From NCBI RefSeq assembly GCF_000297055.2, contig NC_022357.1, positions 2,181,501 through 2,245,500 on the forward strand: a stretch of 64,000 nucleotides of DNA. Direction: 5' to 3'. The DNA is from Sulfuricella denitrificans skB26 (GTDB lineage Bacteria > Pseudomonadota > Gammaproteobacteria > Burkholderiales > Sulfuricellaceae). Positions 53,541 through 64,000 of this stretch are shown here, one piece after another. The number at the start of each line of letters is the position of its first letter. Position 1 is the first letter of the stretch. The notes beneath the pieces were generated by a model. That model was not told where the DNA came from. It worked only from the letters and a program-made list of their open reading frames with translations, and did no database searches. The position numbers were made by a program, and so were the translations under genes.

Positions 53541-54212
53541 TCATTCGACCGCTGGCCCGGAAGCCAGACGATGCGCCCAGCGCGTCGTCTCCGGCAGGCG
53601 GTAACGGGTGACGCAGGCCATCACAAAGTCGAGCGCCGTCGCCAGGCTGATGCGGTGACCAATGGAGATGTAGAGCGGCTTCACGCCGGGTCGGCTGCGC
53701 AATATTGCGCCTATGGTTTCGCCGTGATAGCGCAGCGGCACGAATGCACCGCGCCGGTCGGGCGGTTCGACCTGCTCGCCGATCAACCGGGTTTTGGCCA
53801 CGCCGATGGAAGGAATGCCACTCAGCAAGCCGAGATGGCTGGCGATGCCAAAACGGCGCGGATGAGCAATACCCTGACCGTCGCACAGCAGCAGGTCGGG
53901 AATGACGGTCAGCCTCTCCAGCGCACCGATCACCGCAGGCACTTCACGGAAAGACAGCAGCCCCGGCACATAGGGAAAACGGGTAGGAATGCGAAAAATG
54001 GCATGTTCTACCAGTTCGAGCGTAGGAAAGGCTAGCACCGCCACCGCAGCGCGAGTGATCCCGCCGCCTTCCTCGAAACCCACGTCCACCCCTGCCACAT
54101 GGCGCACCGGGCCGAGCCGGTCTTCCCTCTCCACCTCGCCGCGCAGTTGCTGCTGGATGGCAATCGCCTCAGTCGGACTGATATCCCAAGGGTGCCTTTG
54201 AACTATTTTCAT
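53541..54212 (-). CDS. nfi: Endonuclease V (deoxyinosine repair)
   Basis: 223 residues from [16 protein letters not shown] (ATG 54212). Active-site Asp in [11 protein letters not shown] and [23 protein letters not shown]. Cuts 3' to deoxyinosine. Divergent from purB, another inosine-related function, probably by chance. Confidence 0.95.
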   Translation of the reverse strand: MKIVQRHPWDISPTEAIAIQQQLRGEVEREDRLGPVRHVAGVDVGFEEGGGITRAAVAVLAFPTLELVEHAIFRIPTRFPYVPGLLSFREVPAVIGALERLTVIPDLLLCDGQGIAHPRRFGIASHLGLLSGIPSIGVAKTRLIGEQVEPPDRRGAFVPLRYHGETIGAILRSRPGVKPLYISIGHRISLATALDFVMACVTRYRLPETTRWAHRLASGPAVE

Positions 54213-54226
54213 GATGTTTGCGGTAA

Positions 54227-55636
<1,410 letters not shown>

Positions 55637-55663
55637 TTCAGATTGTCTAGTTAAGTGCAAATC

Positions 55664-55712
55664 CTGTGGGTGCGGTTTCAGCCGTACATGCAGGCTAAAG
55701 CCTGCCCCACAG
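55664..55712. repeat. REP-like palindrome after purB
   Basis: CTGTGGGTGCGGTTTCAGCC ... GGCTAAAGCCTGCCCCACAG: 20-nt arms with a few mismatches, between convergent purB and a minus-strand gene. Likely folds as a terminator-like hairpin on both transcripts. Confidence 0.6.
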
Positions 55713-55744
55713 CAACCACGAAATCCTCCCCAGGCAATCCCGGT

Positions 55745-56071
55745 TTAATCCTTCGTCTGCTCGCCCTCGATGGCGCGATAGAACTCGTCCATCTTCCGTG
55801 CCGCCACGTGCTTGTAATACCCCTTCCAGGCGGTTCTGATCAGCCAGGCGGTATAGATGAAGGCGGCGACGAAAGCAAAGGACAGTCCCCAACCCAGCCC
55901 GGTTCGGAGCGACAGCGTGAGCATCTCGCCGCGCGGCGCGTTGAACACGTAGAGACCGAGCAAAGGACCGCCGATCAACGAGATTGCGGCGATTACAGCG
56001 ATGTGCATGATAATGCGCCGGGTCGGCGGGAGGAAACTACTAACCGTGGCATCGTCGAGCAGGGGTTCCAT
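55745..56071 (-). CDS. Small hypothetical membrane protein
   Basis: 108 residues from ATG 56071. Two membrane segments (IIMHIAVIAAISLIGGPLLGL, GLGWGLSFAFVAAFIYTAWLI) and a charged cytoplasmic tail. No family recognised. 2 nt after dedA, so part of the sec-dedA transcript. Confidence 0.6.
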   Translation of the reverse strand: MEPLLDDATVSSFLPPTRRIIMHIAVIAAISLIGGPLLGLYVFNAPRGEMLTLSLRTGLGWGLSFAFVAAFIYTAWLIRTAWKGYYKHVAARKMDEFYRAIEGEQTKD

Positions 56072-56073
56072 GG

Positions 56074-56709
56074 CTATGGGATGCGGTGGCGCAGGTAACC
56101 GATAATTCCTGGCAGAATCGACAGGAAAATAATGCCGAATATCACCAGCGTCAGGTTCTGCTTGATGAACGGGATATTGCCGAAGAAGTAGCCGGCCAGT
56201 AGCAGCGAGCCGACCCAAGCCACACCACCCACAAGACTGTAAGGCAGGAAATGGCGGTAATCCATGCGACCGATGCCGGCGACGAAGGGAGCAAAAGTGC
56301 GAATAATGGGGAAGAAGCGCGCCAGAATGATGGCCTTGCCACCGTGTTTTTCATAAAATCGGTGAGTCTGCTCCAGGTGTTTGGGATTGAGCAGGCGCGA
56401 ACGCTCCCTGCTGAACACCTTCGGCCCGACATAGCGGCCGATCCAGTAATTGGTGTTGTCGCCCATGAACGAGGCGGCGATCAGCAAACCTGCCAGCACC
56501 TGAAGTTCCATCGCACCGGTCGCGGTCAGGGCACCGGCAACAAACAGCAAGGAATCGCCCGGCAGAAAGGGCGTCACCACCAGACCGGTTTCGCAGAAAA
56601 TAATCAGGAACAGAATCAGGTAAACCCAGGTACCGTAGTCCTGAACCAGTGCAAGCAGGTGTTTATCGAGGTGAAGTACCAGATCGATAAAAGAGGCCAG
56701 AAGCTCCAT
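56074..56709 (-). CDS. DedA-family membrane protein
   Basis: 211 residues from ATG 56709, overlapping the secF stop (TGATG). ETGLVVTPFLPGDSLLFVAG, GDNTNYWIGRYVG, RFFPIIRTFAPFVAGIG and GGVAWVGSLLLAGYFFG are the DedA motifs, with the conserved Glu and Arg. DedA proteins are probable undecaprenyl-phosphate or phospholipid flippases. Confidence 0.93.
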   Translation of the reverse strand: MELLASFIDLVLHLDKHLLALVQDYGTWVYLILFLIIFCETGLVVTPFLPGDSLLFVAGALTATGAMELQVLAGLLIAASFMGDNTNYWIGRYVGPKVFSRERSRLLNPKHLEQTHRFYEKHGGKAIILARFFPIIRTFAPFVAGIGRMDYRHFLPYSLVGGVAWVGSLLLAGYFFGNIPFIKQNLTLVIFGIIFLSILPGIIGYLRHRIP

Positions 56710-57650
56710 CAGGGCAGCGCTTCCGCCTCTTCGCCTTCCTTCTTCTCCGGCTTGAGGAAATCCTCGCGCGACACGCCCAGCCACATCACGATCGGGCTAG
56801 CCACCAGCACCGAGGAGTAGATGCCGAAGACGATGCCGATGGTCAGAGCCAGCGCAAAGTAGTACAGTGCCTCGCCGCCGAAGAACAGCATCGACAGTAC
56901 CATCAGCTCGGTCATGGTGTGGGTGATGATGGTACGCGACATGGTGCGGGTAATGGCGTTGTCAATCACCTCTGGCACCGAAGCCTTGCGCATCTTGCGG
57001 AAGTTTTCGCGCACCCGGTCGAACACCACCACGGATTCGTTGACCGAGTAACCGAGCACGGCCAGGATGCCGGCCAGCACGGTGAGGGAGAATTCCCACT
57101 GGAAGAAGGCGAAGAAACCGAGAATGATCACCACGTCGTGCATGTTGGCGATGATCGCCGCCACCGAGAAGCGCCACTCAAAACGCATGGCGAGGTAGGC
57201 CATGATGCCGAGGGAGACCACCAGCAGCGCCAGCGCGCCGTTCTCATACAGTTCCTTGCCTACCTGGGGACCAACGAATTCGACGCGCTTCAGCGTGACG
57301 GAGTTGTCCGCACCCTGCAATGCATGGAACACCTGATCGGAAAGCTTGGCGGTACTGACATCAGGCTTGAGTGGCAAGCGAATCATGACGTCGCGCGCCG
57401 TGCCGAAATTTTGCACCGCCGCATCGTGCATGCCGATTTTGGTCAGGGTATCGCGAATCTTGGGAACATCCGCCTGGTGGCTGTAGCTCACCTCCATTAC
57501 CGTACCGCCGGTGAAGTCCACACCCAGGTTAAGACCCTTCAGCCCCAGCGCCGCCACCGCCGCGATGAACGTCACCAGCGAGATAAATGTCGTCACCCGC
57601 GCATAGCTCATGAACGGGATGTCGCGTTTGATATGAAAAAATTCCAGCAT
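56709..57650 (-). CDS. secF: Protein translocase subunit SecF
   Basis: 313 residues, six membrane segments, periplasmic P1 domain. GLNLGVDFTGGTVMEV, GYSVNESVVVFDRVREN and RTMSRTIITHTMT are the SecF motifs. Works with SecD and YajC to pull exported proteins with the proton gradient. Confidence 0.97.
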   Translation of the reverse strand: MLEFFHIKRDIPFMSYARVTTFISLVTFIAAVAALGLKGLNLGVDFTGGTVMEVSYSHQADVPKIRDTLTKIGMHDAAVQNFGTARDVMIRLPLKPDVSTAKLSDQVFHALQGADNSVTLKRVEFVGPQVGKELYENGALALLVVSLGIMAYLAMRFEWRFSVAAIIANMHDVVIILGFFAFFQWEFSLTVLAGILAVLGYSVNESVVVFDRVRENFRKMRKASVPEVIDNAITRTMSRTIITHTMTELMVLSMLFFGGEALYYFALALTIGIVFGIYSSVLVASPIVMWLGVSREDFLKPEKKEGEEAEALP

Positions 57651-57683
57651 GTTGATTCCTTGAAAATACCCAACTACTTTTTA

Positions 57684-57713
57684 GTCCCCTCTCCCACTCG
57701 TGGGAGAGGGGAC
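57684..57713. repeat. 14-bp perfect hairpin between secD and secF
   Basis: GTCCCCTCTCCCAC-TC-GTGGGAGAGGGGAC. No U-run follows on the minus strand, so it is not a standard terminator; it may set the secD:secF ratio or stabilise the mRNA end. Confidence 0.7.
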
Positions 57714-57732
57714 AATGGTAAAAGGCGCTTGT

Positions 57733-59550
57733 TTAGATCGAAACCTTCTCCAGCCTCGCCTTGCGTCCGTAGGTCAGGTTGACCATGCCGCGCGACACCA
57801 CCACGGCGCTGAACATCGAGGTCAGGATGCCGAGGCACAACACCACCGCAAACCCGCGCACCGGACCGGACCCCAGCCAGAACAACGCCACACCGGCGAT
57901 CAAAGTGGTGATATTAGAATCAAGAATGGTGGCAAATGCCCGCTCGTAACCAGAATGAATTGCCGCCTGTGGCGATAAACCATTCCTGATTTCCTCACGG
58001 ATGCGCTCGTTGATCAGTACGTTGGAGTCGATCGCCATACCCACTGTCAGTGCGATACCCGCCATGCCAGGCAGGGTCAGCGTGGCCTGCAGCAACGACA
58101 GTATCGCCACCAGCAGCAGCACGTTGACGGCCAGCGCCGTCGTCGAAACCACGCCGAAAAAACGATAGTAGAACATCATGAAGGCGGCGATGGCGACAAA
58201 ACCATAGATATTGGAATTGAAGCCCTTGGCAATATTTTCCGCACCCATGCTCGGACCGACGGTGCGTTCCTCGATAATCTCCATCGGCGCCGCCAAAGCA
58301 CCCGCACGCAGCAACAGCGAAACGTCGCTGGCTTCCATGGTGGTCATGCGACCGGAAATCTGCACCCGGCCGCCGCCGATTTCCTCGCGGATCACCGGCG
58401 CGGTGATGACTTCGCCCTTGCCTTTTTCAATCAGCAGGATCGCCATACGCTTGCCCACGTTATCGCGGGTCAGCTGCTTGAAGATGCGCGCGCCGCGGCC
58501 ATCCAGGTTGATATGCACAGCTGGCTCACCACTTTGCCCTTCAAAGCCGGGTTGCGCGTCGCTGATGTAATCACCGGTCAGCACCACGCCCTTCTTCACC
58601 AACAACGGCAGGCCCTTGCGCTCGGTGTAAAGCTCGCTGCCGAAGGGAATCTGGCCGCTCTGCACTGCGGCCGTCACATCATGTTCCTCGTCCACCATGC
58701 GGATTTCCAGGGTGGCGGTACGACCGAGAATGTCCTTGGCCTTGGCAGTATCCTGCACGCCGGGCAACTGCACTACGACGCGGTCTATACCCTGCTGCTG
58801 GATGATCGGCTCAGCCACGCCGAGTTCGTTGATACGATTGCGAAGAGTGGTGATGTTCTGCTGCAAGGCGAATTCCTGGATGCGCTTCTGCGCCCCCAGT
58901 TTGAGGGTGGCCACCAGCTTAAATTCGGCGCCCGCATCAACTTCCTTCAACAGCAGATCAGGTGAAGTCTTCTGCAGTTCATCCATTGCCTTCTGGCGTG
59001 ATTCGGCATCGCGGAACTTGATCTCCACCGCCTGATCCTGCCGGGAGATGCCCGCATAAGCGATTCTTTTCTCGCGCAAACTGGTGCGGATATCGCCGTT
59101 ATAGCGGTCGAGCGCCTTGGTTATCGCCCCCTTCATGTCCACCTGCAGCAGGAAGTGCACCCCGCCGCGCAAGTCCAGACCGAGGTACATCGGCAGTGCG
59201 CCCATGCTGGAAAGCCACTTGGGCGAGCTCGACAGCAGATTCAGCGCCACTACGAAATTCTCTCCGAGATTTGACTGGAGAATATCCTTGGCCTTGATCT
59301 GGGTGTCGGCATCGGCAAAGCGCACCTTCACACCGGAAGAATCGAATGCGATACCCTGGAAGGCGAGATTATTTTGCTTCAACACCTCCTCGACCTGCTT
59401 CATCAGTCCCTGATCTACCTTGGTCATGCCGCGCAATGGCGAAACCTGGACCGCAGGCGATTCACCGAAGAAATTGGGCAGAGTGTAAATCAGGCCAAAC
59501 AGCATTGCTGCGGCGATGAGAATATATTTCCACAGGGGATAGCGGTTCAT
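57733..59550 (-). CDS. secD: Protein translocase subunit SecD
   Basis: 605 residues, TM1 then a large periplasmic domain and TM2-6. MYLGLDLRGGVHFLLQVDM, NRINELGVAEPIIQQQG, GMAGIALTVGMAIDSNVLINERIREE. Full length. Coupled through the hairpin spacer to secF. Confidence 0.97.
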   Translation of the reverse strand: MNRYPLWKYILIAAAMLFGLIYTLPNFFGESPAVQVSPLRGMTKVDQGLMKQVEEVLKQNNLAFQGIAFDSSGVKVRFADADTQIKAKDILQSNLGENFVVALNLLSSSPKWLSSMGALPMYLGLDLRGGVHFLLQVDMKGAITKALDRYNGDIRTSLREKRIAYAGISRQDQAVEIKFRDAESRQKAMDELQKTSPDLLLKEVDAGAEFKLVATLKLGAQKRIQEFALQQNITTLRNRINELGVAEPIIQQQGIDRVVVQLPGVQDTAKAKDILGRTATLEIRMVDEEHDVTAAVQSGQIPFGSELYTERKGLPLLVKKGVVLTGDYISDAQPGFEGQSGEPAVHINLDGRGARIFKQLTRDNVGKRMAILLIEKGKGEVITAPVIREEIGGGRVQISGRMTTMEASDVSLLLRAGALAAPMEIIEERTVGPSMGAENIAKGFNSNIYGFVAIAAFMMFYYRFFGVVSTTALAVNVLLLVAILSLLQATLTLPGMAGIALTVGMAIDSNVLINERIREEIRNGLSPQAAIHSGYERAFATILDSNITTLIAGVALFWLGSGPVRGFAVVLCLGILTSMFSAVVVSRGMVNLTYGRKARLEKVSI

Positions 59551-59561
59551 GAGTAAATTCC

Positions 59562-59646
59562 GTGAGGGGTGATGGGTAAGGGGTGAGGAAAAAAGTCAAA
59601 AGCAACACCGTCACCGGTGTTGCCGCTCACTCTTAACTCCTCACTC
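59562..59646. repeat. Repeat-rich yajC-secD spacer
   Basis: Contains degenerate GTGAGGGGTGATGGGTAAGG and CTCACTCTTAACTCCTCACT tracts (kin to the argF-argG repeat) around a perfect hairpin GCAACACCG-TCAC-CGGTGTTGC (59602-59623). Confidence 0.6.
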
Positions 59647-59651
59647 GCAAC

Positions 59652-59978
59652 TTAAATGTCCTTGATCGTGCCCTTCGGCAGCAGGGTCGTAATCGCCGAT
59701 TTTTGCACATGAATCACCACATTCGGGGCGACTTCCAGACCGACATAGGCTGCACTAACTTTCGCCACCTTGCCCAGTTCGCCGCCGGAGGTAACCACTT
59801 CGTCACCCTTTTGCAACGACTCGATCATGTTCTTCTGTTCCTTGGCGCGCTTCATCTGCGGGCGGATCATCATGAAGTAGAACAGCGCGAAAATCACGAT
59901 CAGGGGCAGGAACTGCGACAGGCTACCCATCATATCGGCCGGCGCGGCATCGGCGGCATGTGCAAGACTAATCAGCAT
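59652..59978 (-). CDS. yajC: Preprotein translocase accessory subunit YajC
   Basis: 108 residues. One membrane segment (FLPLIVIFALFYFMMIRPQ), MKRAKEQKNMIESLQKGDEVVTSGG. Binds SecDF. 39 nt after tgt. Confidence 0.96.
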   Translation of the reverse strand: MLISLAHAADAAPADMMGSLSQFLPLIVIFALFYFMMIRPQMKRAKEQKNMIESLQKGDEVVTSGGELGKVAKVSAAYVGLEVAPNVVIHVQKSAITTLLPKGTIKDI

Positions 59979-60017
59979 ATTAAGTTCTCCATCATGAAAA
60001 AATAACGGAGCATTTTA

Positions 60018-61121
<1,104 letters not shown>

Positions 61122-61126
61122 TCACT

Positions 61127-61366
61127 ATCCTAGAAACCTCAGTTGGACGGGGTGGAGTGTGCGGTTTTTGGGGTGCAGGGCAAGGCGCAACGACGCGGAA
61201 TGGTTGTTCCATTCCAAGGAGTTGTAACGCAGCCATGCGCTGCAAAAATTGTGCAATCCGCCCCGTAGCGGATTCACCAACCGGGTGAAACAATGAATCA
61301 TGAACAAGTTTATTGGAATCACAGTGGTAAATATCCAGTCGAGCGGTCAACTGAGGTTTCTAGGAT
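61127..61366. mobile_element. MITE-like element with 19-bp terminal inverted repeats
   Basis: Perfect 19-bp inverted repeats, ATCCTAGAAACCTCAGTTG (61127-61145) and its complement (61348-61366), enclose about 200 bp with no credible gene. The interior is GC-rich and has its own dyads (GGAATGGTTGTTCCATTCC, GCAGCCATGCGCTGC). No clear target duplication is seen beyond the AT at the repeat ends. The form is that of a non-autonomous transposon moved in trans. It fills the spacer between the SPFH gene and tgt. Confidence 0.75.
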
Positions 61367-61376
61367 TATGCCTTTT

Positions 61377-62282
61377 TTATTTTTGAGCCTTGACCACGCT
61401 CATTGCCGCCGCCACCATCGAACCCATCTCCGCCATATTTCCCGGCAGGATCAAGGTGTTGCCTTCCTTGGCGACATTAGCAAAGGCTTCCACATATTTT
61501 TCCGCCACCTTGAGGTTGACCGCATTCATCCCGCCGGGAGATTCGATCGCTTGAGCCACCATGCGGATTGCCTGAGCGTTGGCATCGGCCACGGCCTTGA
61601 TGGCCTCGGCCTGGCCTTGAGCATTGTTGATAGCTGCCTGTTTTTCGCCCTCCGACCGCTGGATGAATGCCTCCCGCTCGCCGGTGGCGATGTTGATCTG
61701 CTCCTGCTTACGCCCTTCGGAGGCAGCGATCAGCGCACGCTTTTCACGCTCGGCGGTGATCTGCGCCTGCATGGCATGGAGGATCTCCTTGGGCGGCGTC
61801 AAATCCTTGATCTCGTAGCGCAGCACCTTCACGCCCCAACTGGAAGCCGCCTCGTCCAGCGCGGCAACCACGGCACTGTTGATATGTTCGCGTTCCTCGA
61901 AAGTCTTGTCGAGCTCCATCTTGCCGATCACCGAGCGTAGCGTGGTCTGTGCGAGCTGGGTAATGGCGACGACGTAATTGCTGGTGCCGTAAGAGGCCAG
62001 CTTGGGCTCGGTCACCTGGAAATACAGGATGCCGTCCACCTGCAACTGTGTGTTGTCCCTGGTGATGCATATCTGGCTGGGCACATCGAGCGGGACTTCC
62101 TTGAGCATGTGCTTGTAGGCCACGCGATCGATGAACGGCACCACAATATTCAGCCCCGGCGCAAGGGTGGAATGGTATTTGCCAAGACGTTCGACCACTA
62201 GCGCGTATTGCTGCGGCACCACCTTGACCGCCTTGATGACAAAAATGACGGCTGCCAGCAGAATGAAAATTGCGATTTCCAT
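61377..62282 (-). CDS. SPFH/band-7 protein (QmcA/stomatin-like)
   Basis: 301 residues. N-terminal membrane anchor (EIAIFILLAAVIFVIKAV), then VPQQYALVVERLGKYHSTLAPG, IDRVAYKHMLKEVPLDV, LRSVIGKMELDKTFEERE and a coiled-coil region. Scaffold of membrane microdomains, usually with an NfeD partner as here (16 nt downstream of nfeD). Confidence 0.95.
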   Translation of the reverse strand: MEIAIFILLAAVIFVIKAVKVVPQQYALVVERLGKYHSTLAPGLNIVVPFIDRVAYKHMLKEVPLDVPSQICITRDNTQLQVDGILYFQVTEPKLASYGTSNYVVAITQLAQTTLRSVIGKMELDKTFEEREHINSAVVAALDEAASSWGVKVLRYEIKDLTPPKEILHAMQAQITAEREKRALIAASEGRKQEQINIATGEREAFIQRSEGEKQAAINNAQGQAEAIKAVADANAQAIRMVAQAIESPGGMNAVNLKVAEKYVEAFANVAKEGNTLILPGNMAEMGSMVAAAMSVVKAQK

Positions 62283-62297
62283 GTTATCCCCTAATTG

Positions 62298-62714
62298 TTA
62301 CAGTTTGAGGTGCGTCAGAATCAGAATCGATCCGCGCATCGTCTTGATGTAGAGCGTCTGGTCGCGCGGCGTATCGGTGGACTCGGGCTCGGCGTCCCAT
62401 TCTGCGCCACGGTAATGCACACGTGCAGTGCCGTCCTCTTTCCAGACCACGACCTGAACCGGTTGACCGATATCCAGGCCCTGATTCAATGCCGCATCGG
62501 GACGCCCGAATTTCGAACGACGCAGAATCACCGTGCCGACTATACCGGTCACCGCACAAAGCGTGAGTTGCAGTGGCAGGCTCATTCCAAGTAACGCCAC
62601 AATACCGCCAACGCCCAACGCAAGGCCCAACACCAGCATATAAAACGTACCGGTCGCCATCTCCAGCGCCAGCAAAACCAGGGCTAACAAAAACCAGTAA
62701 ATATAAGGCGCCAT
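62298..62714 (-). CDS. NfeD-family membrane protein
   Basis: 138 residues from ATG 62714, chosen for GGTGG 6 nt upstream. Membrane segments YIYWFLLALVLLALEM, FYMLVLGLALGVGGIVALL, then an OB-fold (LDIGQPVQVVVWKEDGTARV.YRG). NfeD partners SPFH proteins. Short type without the protease domain. Confidence 0.9.
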   Translation of the reverse strand: MAPYIYWFLLALVLLALEMATGTFYMLVLGLALGVGGIVALLGMSLPLQLTLCAVTGIVGTVILRRSKFGRPDAALNQGLDIGQPVQVVVWKEDGTARVHYRGAEWDAEPESTDTPRDQTLYIKTMRGSILILTHLKL

Positions 62715-62821
62715 TTCTTCCACCTGTTTTTTCCAGCCCAAATCCTAACAGATTAATGAGTCCTGAGTTCGTCGTATCGCGACGCGATAATGCTTTGGAC
62801 TCAGAAATTTTAAACTCGGGG

Positions 62822-63850
62822 CTACTCTTTCCTCTCAATCAGCATGGCATCGCCATAACTGAAAAAACGGTAACGCTGCTCCACCGCATGACGGTAAGCA
62901 CAGCGGATGTTTTCCATGCCACCGAAAGCCGACACCAGCATCAGCAGGGTGGATTTCGGCAGATGGAAATTGGTCAACAGCCTCTCCACGACCCTGAAGC
63001 GATAGCCGGGAAAAATAAAGATATTCGTCTCGCTGCTCCCGGCTTCCAGCTCGCCGCTCGCCGCCGCAGATTCCAGCGCCCGCAATGAGGTAGTGCCCAC
63101 GGCCATAACGCGCCCACCCGCCGTCCTGGCTTGCCGGATCAGATCCACAGTGCGTTGCGGCACGGTGTACCACTCGCTGTGCATATGGTGCTCGGCGATG
63201 TTTTCCACGCGCACTGGCTGAAAAGTCCCTGCGCCGACATGCAGCGTGACATAGGCAATTTTTACCCCCATTTTTTCCAGGCTTTCCAGCATCGCTGGAT
63301 CGAAATGCAGGCCCGCTGTAGGCGCGGCCACTGCGCCGGGCTGGCGTGCGTAAACGGTCTGATAGCGGGATTCGTCCAGCGCTTCAGGAGCATGGGTGAT
63401 GTAAGGCGGCAGCGGCAGGCTGCCATACTGTTCCAGCAGTTCCAGCAGCGGTGTTTCCCCGGCAAAGTGCAGACGGTAGAGTTCGCCTTGCCGCTCCTCC
63501 ACCGTCGCCGCGATCACGCCCGCCAGCAGCAGGCCAGAATCAAGCTTGGGCGCATGACTGGCGCGGATCTGGGCGAGCGCATGATGCTCGTCCAGCACCC
63601 GCTCGATCAGCACCTCCAGTTTGCCACCACTATCCTTCACACCGAACAGCCTGGCCTTGATCACGCGCGTGTCGTTGAACACCAGCAAATCGCCGGGCTT
63701 GAGCAATTGCGTCAAATCGCAGAACCGGCCATCCGCCAGCGCGCCACTCACGCCGTTGAGATGAAGCAAACGGCTCTGACTGCGCTCTTGGGTGGGAAAC
63801 TGGGCGATCAGTTCGGGGGGTAGATCGAAATCGAAATCACTGGTTTTCAT
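62822..63850 (-). CDS. queA: S-adenosylmethionine:tRNA ribosyltransferase-isomerase QueA
   Basis: 342 residues. [24 protein letters not shown] begins the fold (read as [12 protein letters not shown] and QERSQSRLL), with [36 protein letters not shown] and [16 protein letters not shown]. Makes epoxyqueuosine. Normally next to tgt; here separated by nfeD, SPFH and the MITE-like element. Confidence 0.97.
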   Translation of the reverse strand: MKTSDFDFDLPPELIAQFPTQERSQSRLLHLNGVSGALADGRFCDLTQLLKPGDLLVFNDTRVIKARLFGVKDSGGKLEVLIERVLDEHHALAQIRASHAPKLDSGLLLAGVIAATVEERQGELYRLHFAGETPLLELLEQYGSLPLPPYITHAPEALDESRYQTVYARQPGAVAAPTAGLHFDPAMLESLEKMGVKIAYVTLHVGAGTFQPVRVENIAEHHMHSEWYTVPQRTVDLIRQARTAGGRVMAVGTTSLRALESAAASGELEAGSSETNIFIFPGYRFRVVERLLTNFHLPKSTLLMLVSAFGGMENIRCAYRHAVEQRYRFFSYGDAMLIERKE

Positions 63851-63860
63851 ACGAAGAAAC

Positions 63861-63889
63861 TTGCCGGGAAAATGTTTTTGGTTGATAAT
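63861..63889 (+). promoter_or_regulatory. tRNA-Leu promoter
   Basis: TTGCCG (63861-63866), 17 nt, GATAAT (63884-63889), followed by a CGCG discriminator typical of stringent control. Divergent from queA. Confidence 0.65.
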
Positions 63890-63904
63890 TCGCGACTTCC
63901 AGAC

Positions 63905-63927
63905 AGTCCGGATGTTTCATCCGGACT
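63905..63927 (+). promoter_or_regulatory. Hairpin in the tRNA 5' leader
   Basis: AGTCCGGATG-TTT-CATCCGGACT, perfect 10-bp stem, 4 nt before the mature tRNA. May mark the RNase P leader or limit read-through. Confidence 0.5.
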
Positions 63928-63931
63928 TCTA

Positions 63932-64000
63932 GCCGGGATGGCGGAACTGGTAGACGCACGGGACTCAAAATCCCGCGCTAGCAATAGCGTGCCGGTTCGA
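63932..64000 (+). tRNA. tRNA-Leu(CAA), 5' part
   Basis: GCCGGGATGGCGGAACTGG opens the acceptor and D arms; anticodon stem-loop GGGACTCAAAATCCC gives anticodon CAA (reads UUG); a long class II variable arm follows, then the T-arm GGTTCGA at the window edge. The 3' end is outside. Confidence 0.93.

Overview
The window is a gene-dense stretch of a betaproteobacterial chromosome with fairly high GC. The best guess is Nitrosomonadales (Sulfuricellaceae- or Gallionellaceae-like), inferred from gene order and protein character: queA/tgt/yajC/secD/secF, xseB-ispA-dxs with folE2, gspA-gspB and an ACR3-type ars operon. There is no phage, conjugative element, rRNA operon or CRISPR array. Mobile DNA is limited to one MITE-like element, several families of small hairpin repeats and a few gene fossils.

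Layout. 1-3 kb: a RES/Xre-type toxin-antitoxin pair (antitoxin cut by the window edge) and a secreted DUF255 protein. 3-10 kb: housekeeping and membrane genes (dusC, htpX, a YqhA protein, a Bax-inhibitor-1 protein, nhaR, a zinc CDF exporter, a methyltransferase, thrH). 10-11.7 kb: two AT-richer genes of unknown function, one of them DUF4236, probably acquired. 12.0-17.4 kb: a large arsenic operon on the minus strand: DUF3330, arsR, ACR3, a 28-codon ORF, arsP, an AhpD-like protein, arsM, a periplasmic Cys protein, a cytochrome c lipoprotein, a small thioredoxin and arsC. 17.5-20 kb: a MarR-controlled operon (cytochrome b561, two YceI proteins, a CDGSH protein). 20-23 kb: an oxidative-stress cluster of oxyR, rubrerythrin, rubredoxin and rubredoxin reductase with a good OxyR tandem site. 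23-37 kb: mixed genes, including cbpAM, a 1246-residue PAS/GAF/GGDEF/EAL protein with a C-terminal CZB-like domain, an Atm1-type ABC exporter, a cold-shock gene and rpsT. 37-42 kb: arginine genes argD-argF-argG, then ppnP and a yajQ gene. 42-50 kb: a flavin/2Fe-2S reductase, a ybbN-like gene, folE2, dxs, ispA, xseB and a DMT transporter. 50-56 kb: gspA, a frameshifted gspB, nfi and purB. 56-64 kb: dedA, secF, secD, yajC and tgt; a MITE-like element, an SPFH/NfeD pair, queA and the 5' part of a tRNA-Leu(CAA) gene.

How the genes fit together. The ars operon covers arsenate reduction (arsC plus thioredoxin), arsenite efflux (ACR3), methylation (arsM) and organoarsenical efflux (arsP). Five or more of its products carry vicinal-cysteine (CC) motifs at a terminus, and it includes a small CC-containing ORF translationally coupled to both transporters. 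The rubrerythrin lacks its own rubredoxin domain, and separate rubredoxin and reductase genes lie downstream. The queA-tgt order is interrupted by an SPFH/NfeD pair and a 240-bp inverted-repeat element whose terminal repeat appears to supply the tgt Shine-Dalgarno sequence. All assignments are by reading; no database search was run.
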